A stretch of DNA of 64,000 bases from Ostrinia nubilalis. Lineage: Eukaryota > Arthropoda > Insecta > Lepidoptera > Crambidae. The notes under the pieces are model-generated. The model saw only the letters and a program-made list of their open reading frames with translations. It had not been told where the DNA came from and did no database searches. The stretch lies in NCBI RefSeq assembly GCF_963855985.1, contig NC_087104.1:11408001-11472000 (forward strand), in the 5' to 3' direction. Positions 12,201 to 21,200 of this stretch are shown piece after piece (position 1 is the first letter of the stretch; every line of letters begins with the position of its first letter). The translations under genes and the position numbers were made by a program.

Positions 12201-15200
12201 ATGACCATTTTGCGAATGTCTCCGTCAAACTGACTTCGAGGACCGCGAGACACTCGAGCGGAGCTCCGCCGGCGACGAGGCGTGGGCGCCGGCCGGCGAG
12301 GTGGTGGTGGGCGGCGTGTACCTCAAGCTGTTCCTGCAGCACCCGCACTGGAACCTGCGCAGCCCCAAGAAGTTCCTGCAGGAGCTGCTGACTGAAACAC
12401 TCAATGCGCTGTCCAAGGACACCACCGAGGTAGGAGGGAAATGACAACAGTTCGTTCAAGCCAAGCCGCGAAGCCAACATAATATTGAACCTGCGCAGCC
12501 CCAAGTTTCTGCAGGAACTGCTCACCGAGACGCTCAATGCGCTGTCCAAGGACACCGCCGAGGTAGGAAGGCTACGCTCTCTTCTTGAAAGTACATTACA
12601 GTTTCTTTATTTCAACAAAAACAGGAATCAATGCAGCCGAATCCGCGACGCCACATGTATTCCACCTGGTTCATACACAGCAATAGTCGCGTGATTGTTG
12701 AGCAGTTCTCGTTCATTTACATCATACCGCGCACGGCTCTCGCCTCAGTGCCGCCAATAAGAACGGCCCAGAAACCGCGTGGTTATCACGCGTGACTGAA
12801 TTAGGACTTCGAGGGGTTTGACGCAGACCTTCCCATTTGCATTTCGTCACGAATTCAAATATGGTCATTCATTTAACATTTTCAAATTACAAGTTGAATT
12901 ATTTAAAAAATGGCAGGCTTTGAGTTTTATCTGAGTGTGACCATTTTGCGAATGTCTTCGTCAAACTGACTTCGAGGACCGCGAGACACTCGAGCGGAGC
13001 TCCGCCGGCGACGAGGCGTGGGCGCCGGCCGGCGAGGTGGTGGTGGGCGGCGTGTACCTCAAGCTGTTCCTGCAGCACCCGCACTGGAACCTGCGCAGCC
13101 CCAAGAAGTTCCTGCAGGAGCTGCTGACTGAAACACTCAACGCGCTGTCCAAGGACACCACCGAGGTGCGAAGGAAATAACAGTTTGTTCGATCCCAAGC
13201 CAAGCCGCGAGGCCAACATAGTATGGAACCTGCGCAGCCCCAAGACGCTCAATGCGCTGTCTAAGGATACCACTGAGGTAGGAAGGAAATAACTAGTTTC
13301 ATTAATCCAACAAAAAACAGATACCAATCCAGCCAAGTTCGCGACACCACCAGTATTCCGCCTAGTTCAGACTTCAGATATAGCAATAGTGGTGTGGTTG
13401 TTGAGCAGTTCTCGAACATTTGCATCCACCGCACGGTTCCCGCTTTAATGTCTCGCCAATAAGAACGACCCAGAAACCGCGAGATTATCGCGCGTGACTG
13501 AATTAGGACTTCGAGGGGTTTGACGCTGACCTTCCCATTTGCATTATTCGAATATGGTCATTCATTTAACATTTTCAAATTACAAGTTGAATTATTTCAA
13601 AAATGGCAGGCTTTAACTTTTATCTGAGTGTGACCATTTTGCGAATGTCTTCGTCAAACTGACTTCGAGGACCGCGAGACACTCGAGCGGAGCTCCGCCG
13701 GCGACGAGGCGTGGGCGCCGGCCGGCGAGGTGGTGGTGGGCGGCGTGTACCTCAAGCTGTTCCTGCAGCACCCGCACTGGAACCTGCGCAGCCCCAAGAA
13801 GTTCCTGCAGGAGCTGCTGACTGAAACACTCAACGCGCTGTCCAAGGACACCACCGAGGTAGGAGGGAAATAACAATAGCTTGTTCTATCCCAAGCCAAG
13901 CCAACCTGCGCAGCCTCAAGAAGGTCCTGCAGGACCTGCTGACTGAAACACTCAATGCGCTGTCCAAGGACACCACCGAGGTACGAAGGCTACGCTCTCT
14001 TCTTGAAAGTACATTACAGTTTCTTTATTTCAACAAAAAACAGGCATCAATGCAGCCGAATCCGCGACGCCACCAGTATTCCACCTGGTTTATACACAGC
14101 AATAGTCGCGTGATTGTTGAGCAGTTCTCGTACATTTACATCATTCTGTAGGTAACCGCACGGTTCCCGCCTCAGTGCCTCGCTAATAAGAACGACCCAG
14201 AAACCGCAAGGTAATCGCGCGTGACTGAATTAGGACTTCGAAGACGCAGACCTTCCCATTTGCATTTCGTCACGAACTCACGAATTCAAATATAGTCATT
14301 CATTTAACATTTTCAACTTACAAGTTGAATTATTAAAAAAATGGCAGGCTTTAACTTTTATCTGAGCGTGACCATTTTGCGAATGTCTTCGTCAAACTGA
14401 CTTCGAGGACCGCGAGACACTCGAGCGGAGCTCCGCCGGCGACGAGGCGTGGGCGCCGGCCGGCGAGGTGGTGGTGGGCGGCGTGTACCTCAAGCTGTTC
14501 CTGCAGCACCCGCACTGGAACCTGCGCAGCCCCAAGAAGTTCCTGCAGGAGCTGCTGACTGAAACACTCAATGCGCTGTCCAAGGACACGACTGAGGTAG
14601 GAGGGAAATAACAACAGTTTGTTCGATCCCAAGCCAAGCCGCGAGGCCAATATAGTATGGAACCTGTGCACTACTGTGAAGCCCGAAGTTTCTGCAGGAA
14701 CTGCTGACTGAAACACTCAATGCGCTGTCCAAGGACACGACCGAGGTATGAAGGGAATAACAACAGCTTGTTCGATCCCAAGCCAAGCTGCGAGGCTAAC
14801 ATAGCATGGAACCTGCGCAGCCCCAAGTTTCTGCAGGAACTGCTCACCGAGACGCTCAATGCGCTGTTTAAGGACACCACAGAGGTAGGAAGGAAATAAC
14901 AATAGCTTGTTCCATCCCAAGCCAAGCTGCGAGGCCAATATAATATGGAACTTGCGCTGCCCCAAGTTCCTGCAGGAACTGCTGACTGAAACACTCAACG
15001 CGCTGTCCAAGGACACCACCGAGGTATGGACAGATGCCATGATTGTGGGCAATGGCTTAAAGCAGTGTTCCGCAAAATGTTTGTGTTCAAGGTACCTACA
15101 TCTAGGAAAACTAAATTTTTTGGAGGTAGGTACCACACATGAAAAATATTTTTTAAGTATTTACCTTATTTTTCCGAGGTGCACCATCTAATGACCACGG

Positions 15201-18200
15201 TACACCAGTGTGCGATTTCTTGGAGACATTTTTTGAATTCTATTCTGTACCTAATTAATTTCGTTCTATTAAAAGCCCAAAAATAGATTACGAGATTCGA
15301 TATGGACTTGAACTTCTGCCTAGAGGCAGACTTCTACTTTCTACCTGCAGGCGTAGTTCAAAACCACGTTCCTCAACGACGACGATAACGTTGGGCTATT
15401 GTCATCTCAGGTTTCGAGATTGGATAAAAATTGAACTTCTATCCTCAGGGAAGCCGCGGCGAGGCTTAATTCGAGCCTCAACGACGATGATACCGTTGGG
15501 CTATTATTATCTTAGGTTTCGAGATTGGATAGTAATTGAACGCGGGAAGAGTCTGGATGCGGGCAGCGCAAGACCGGTCGTTATGGATAGTAGAAATTCA
15601 ACGCTTGGTGTAGTGGTTCAGAACGGACTACTATGCCGAGAGGTCCCGGGTTCGATTCCCGGCCGAGCAGAAATTGAAATGATGAATTTGATTTTTCTGT
15701 GACGGGTCTGGGTGTTACTATGTATAATATGTACGTATTTACAAAAAAAAAGTATTTAAGTATGTTTATATCCGTTGTCTAGTGCCCATAGTACAAGATT
15801 TGCTTAGTTTGGGACTAGAAGCGCAGTGTAAAATGTCTAAGGATATTTATGGAAATCCTTGGGGGATGCCTTTTTCCACCAGTGGACGTCATTTGGCTAA
15901 AACGAACGAACGATTAATGAGGGCTATCGTTTTAGCGCTCACCAGTTAGCGCCACTGTAGAGTAAGGTCCTGTCACTTGCTAGTAGCGAAGACAGTGGCG
16001 CCAACTTGTGAGCGCTAAAGTGGTAGGAGGACTATCGCGTTTGCACTCATCAAGATGGCGCCACTGTAGAGTAAGGTCCTGTCAATCGCAAGGGGTGCCA
16101 ACTGTTAAGTATAAAAACGATAGCCCTCATTGAACTTCTATCCCCAGGGAAGTCGCGGCGCGGTGTGCGCAGCGGCATTAGCGGCGTTGGTGCGTGCCCG
16201 ACCGCACCTGGGCGGCGCGTGCGCGTCGTACGGCGAGCTGCCGCGGTTAGCACGCCTGCTGCCCGCCTGCCCCGAGCACGCCGTGCCCGTGCTGCACGCG
16301 CTCGTGCAAGCGCAGGTTTGTGCCACGTGTATAAATAAAGCTAAAGCCCGGTCCGTGAGCACGTAGAATTTTGTCCAATGACCCCTAGCTATCCATCCTT
16401 ATCGCTCGCGCGTAATTATGTTGCTATCGCGCTCGCACACTCACTGCGGGTGCCAGTCGCAAAGTCGCGACTTTGTATAATTATAATTTTCGCTATAATT
16501 ACGCGCGAGCGATAAGGATGGGTAGCTAGGGGTCATTGGACAAAATTCTACGTGCTCACGGACCAGACTTTATACAGGGTGGAATTTTGTAATGCCACCT
16601 GGAGGGAAAGTTCTCTTAATAATTAGTTGTAGGTAGAAGATTTTACTCAAAGGAAACATTCCTTTATTTTTGAAAAGAAATAGAACTGCATTCAAAGATT
16701 TCCAAAGCGAAAGGTCACTGACGGACTCACTCACTCATCACAACATCTCTGAAACTACACGTGCTAGGGCTCCCGAATTTTGCATGGGGGTTCTTTTTAG
16801 AACGTTGATGCTCACTTAGACGGGATTTTGCAAAATTCAACCCCTAAGTGGGTAAAACGGGATCCACGCGTACGCAGTCAGGGGCGGCCACTAGTAAATA
16901 AATAAACATAGGTGCTGCGTCATGCTCCGTGTGTGACTGGATAAGCCTTCATTCGTCAAACGTCTGACATAGCATACCGATGTCGTAAGCCAGGAACTCA
17001 CGGAGCGATGAAGTGGCAGAATTCAGCTGCTTTATTTTTCTGTTTCTTTGGATATTATGAGATTTCAAACTTCCATTTCAATTAAAAATTACATAATGTA
17101 CTCGCGGCTTGATATGTATTATTTGTATACTGTCGTCACTATTGCGATCAATCAAGGTGCCGTTGGCACACACGTCAAAAAAACTATTGCATTATTCGCA
17201 CATCACAGTCGAATAAAATGACTGCCTCATTCTGAATGTATGTATTCACTGATTTTGAAAAAATGTTTTTTTTTCTACGGGTATCGCCAGGACGTGTCTT
17301 CGTTTATCAGGAACGATCATAGCAGATTATTTTAAGTATTTTCTTTTACAGGCATGCGTGGTGGCGCTTTCGTCAACTGACGTAATGGCAGGCCTAAAAG
17401 CGGCCATGAAGGCGTGTCCCGAGGTGGTGGGCGTGGCGTGCGAGGCGCTCGCGACCATCTTCAACAGCAGCTGCAACACCGACCGCCTCGTTAATCAGGT
17501 TAGTTATGCGAAGATCTCGAACAAGAAGTCTTGGGAGGGAAGGTATAAGTTGTTGCAATTCACAAAGGCGAGTGAATTCGTTTTTCAAAAGTTTTGACAG
17601 ACATTACACTATCGTTATGTCCATGTACACGTACGCACACAAGTAAAGCTCACTCGCGTTCGTCAGTTGCAAAAACTATACAGGATACGGCGTAGTGAGC
17701 ACCTAAGATTGTGTGTTGTTACTCACGCGTTTCGAATCATGCGATCGTGAGGTACTTGAGGTTTATACATTCTATCCACGCGACCGCAAGCATCATTAGC
17801 AGCGACTCAACCGTTCAGTGAATGAGTTGACAAGTGAAACACCGCTGCTTCGTTCTATAGAGACCAAATCCCACCGGCGTCAACATTGGACTGCCGAGAG
17901 TCGGTAGCTAAATCTCTGTCAACCGTTTTTTTTCTTTAGTAATTGTAAAAGAAAGAAATCTCCACATTAATCATTGAACTGTTTATATTTATAGGCGATA
18001 GAAACGGACCTGATCACCGAACTACTCTCACTCCTGGAGACGCGTCTCGACGGCCAAACAGCGGCGCAGCTAGTTAGCGCGTTAAAAGCCATGGCGCGCT
18101 GTCCCACGCATGCTGAGCGAGTACGAGCGCTGTTAGCTCGCAGTCGTGTGTGGGAGCAGTACTCGCAGCAGCGACACGACCTGTTTATTGCCGCCACGCC

Positions 18201-21200
18201 GCAACACCACTCCATTGCTGGTTAGTATAGGGCCTTACAGCGCTCTGAAAGGGGCCGACAAATGCTCTAAAGGGGGCCTTCATGCCCTAAAAAGGACCAT
18301 CTTCAATAGTAGCTGCTACACCGATCGCCTCGTCAACGAAGTGAGTCTCGAAGAACTCTTAGGTAGTTCACTACGCCGTATTAAGATGTAGTGAGTTACC
18401 TAAGCCGCGTAAGCGCGCCGAGCGCGTGCGAGCGCTGTTAGCTCGCAGTCGTGTGTGGGAGCAGTACTCGCAGCAGCGACACGATCTCTTCATAGCTGCC
18501 ACGCCGCAACACCACTCGATTGCTGGTAAGTGTTCTTTGATAAAGGCCTACAAGTGCTCTGAGAAGTGCTGACAAATGCTGAAGGGCCGACATGTGCTCT
18601 GATAAGGGCCTACAAGTGCTCTGAAAAGGGCTTACAAACAAGTGCCCTAAAAAGGACCATCTTCAATAGTAGCTGCGACACCGACTACCTCGTCAATCAG
18701 GTGAGTCTCGAAGAACTCTTGGGAAGGGCTTAGGTAGCTTACTACGCCGTACTAAGATGTAGTGAGCTACCTAAGCCACGTTAGCGCGCTGAAAGCCATG
18801 GCGCGCTGCCCCACGCATGCTGAGCGCGTGCGAGCTCTATTGGCTCGCAGTCGTGTGCTGGAGCAGTACTCGCAGCAGCGACACGATCTCTTCATAGCTG
18901 CCACGCCGCAACACCACTCCATTGCTGGTAAGTGTTCATTGATAAAGGGCTGCAAGTGCTCTGAGAAGTACTGACAAGTGCTCTTAGAAGAGCCTACAAG
19001 TGCTCTGAAAAGGGCTTACAAGTGCCCTAAAAAGGATCATCTGTAATAGTAGCTGCGACACCGATCGCCTCGTCAACCAGGTGAGTCTCGAAGAACTCTT
19101 GGGAAGGGCTTAGGTAGCTCAGTACGCCGTACTAAGATATTAGTGAGTTACCTAAGCCACGTTAGCGCTCTGAAAGCCATGGCGCGCTGTCCCACGCATG
19201 CTGAGCGCGTGCGAGCTCTATTGGCTCGCAGTCGTGTGTGGGAGCAGTACTCGCAGCAGCGACACGATCTCTTCATAGCTGCCACGCCGCAGCACCACTC
19301 CATAGCTGGTTAGTAAAGGGCCTTACAGAGCTCTGAGAAGGGCCCACAAGTGCTCTGAAAAGGGCTTACAAGTGTCCTAAAAAGGGCCATCTTCAATAGT
19401 AGCTGCTACACCGATCGCCTCGTCAACGAAGTGAGTCTCGAAGAACTCTTAGGTAGTTCACTACGCCGTATTAAGATGTAGTGAGTTACCTAAGCCGCGT
19501 AAGCGCGCCGAGCGCGTGCGAGCGCTGTTAGCTCGCAGTCGTGTGTGGGAGCAGTACTCGCAGCAACGACACGATCTCTTCATAGCTGCCACGCCGCAAC
19601 ACCACTCGATTGCTGGTAAGTGTTCTTTGATAAAGGCCTACAATTGCTCTGAGAAGTGCTGACAAATGCTGAAGGGCCGACATGTGCTCTGATAAGGGCC
19701 TACAAGTGCTCTGAAAAGGGCTTACAAGTGCCCTAAAAAGGACCATCTTCAATAGTAGCTGCGACACCGATCGCCTCGTCAACCAGGTGAGTTAAGAACT
19801 CTTGGGAAGGGCTTAGGTAGCTCACTACGCCGTACTAAGATGTAGTGAGCTACCTAAGCCACGTTAGCGCGCCGAGCGCGTGCGAGCGCTATTAGCTCGC
19901 AGTCGTGTGTGGGAGCAGTACTCGCAGCAGCGACACGATCTCTTCATAGCAGCCACGCCGCAACACCACTCGATTGCTGGTAAGTTCGCCTTTTTAAGGC
20001 GAGAATGAATAGGCGCTTACAGGGCAGATATGTACCATCTTAGACTGTATCTCACTTAACACCAAGTGAGATTGTTATCCATAAAAAAGAGTTAATTGAT
20101 AAACGCCTACAAGTGCTCTGAGAAGTGCTGACAAGTGCTCTGAAAAAGGCCTACAAATGCTCTAAAAAGGGCCTACAAGCTACAAGTGCCCTGAAATGGG
20201 TTTATCAGTGCTGTGAAAAAGAGCCTACCAGTGCCCTGAAAAGAGCCCTACAATTGCTCTAAAAAAGGTCTACACCTCTGCTCTGAAAACAGCCTTAATA
20301 TAAATAAAGAACTTGATTTTGAATAATGTTCTCTTTAAAAATATAAATAGACAGTCGGAAGCAAATACAACTGTTCGTTTCATATTGCTGGACAAAGGCC
20401 TCTTCCAAGGATTTCTTCAACGACCGGTCCTGCGCCATTCAACTGTATTTATTAATTAATTAATTTGTTCTAGTATTCTTCTAGAATTAGAATGAAGTAG
20501 GTAATATAATAGTATAATTAGAAAGAAATAACCGCCTCTGTGGTCTAGTGGTTAGACCACCTGCTTCAGACCCAGAGGTCCCGGGTTCGATTCCCAGTGG
20601 GGGCAGAATTTTCTGTTCGGTTTGGTTGGTGGTAGGGCTTGTTCCAAGTCCGCCTGGCTAGCTACCACCATCTTACCTAAGTCTGTCGCCATAACAACAA
20701 TGTTAACAGCATTGTTGTGTTCCGGCAGTTAGAGCTAGAGGTAAGATAGCCAGTTCCTCTGTGGTTGAGGAATCCGGGTGAAGCTCGCTTCCACCTTCGG
20801 CCTGATCATCACTTACCATCAGGTGAGATACAGGCCAAGAGCTTCCTCGTTGTGGATAAAAAAAAACTATCAATAATGTTAATATATTTAAAAGAGGATT
20901 GAGGGCTTACCTGCTGGATAATAGTTTTTTTAGTGTGGAGGATTTTTGTAATATGGTCTAACTTTAATTTGACTTATTTTATTGATTTATTGTTGTGACA
21001 TTATTGAAATGAATTTGAATTTAATATGAACTAGATTGAATTTAAAAAAAAAGTGACATGGTATAAGAAAATATTTTAATCTGTTTTTTTTTAATTTGCA
21101 AGTATAATTGCTATTGACATGGTTATTTTTGACATTAGTATAGATTCTGATTAATTGTAATTTTGCATGCTTATTTATTATGTTTATATTATTATTGTAC

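Noticed and set aside
11462..15136. Minus-strand ORFs of 60-145 codons, repeated several times
   Set aside because: They are antisense shadows of the amplified GC-rich RME-8 exon; the plus-strand reading matches DNAJC13.
15598..15672. tRNA gene
   Set aside because: tRNA-like head of a SINE with target-site duplication on both sides.
20531..20605. tRNA gene
   Set aside because: Has A- and B-box-like sequence but no paired acceptor stem, and it continues into a SINE body with poly-A tail.
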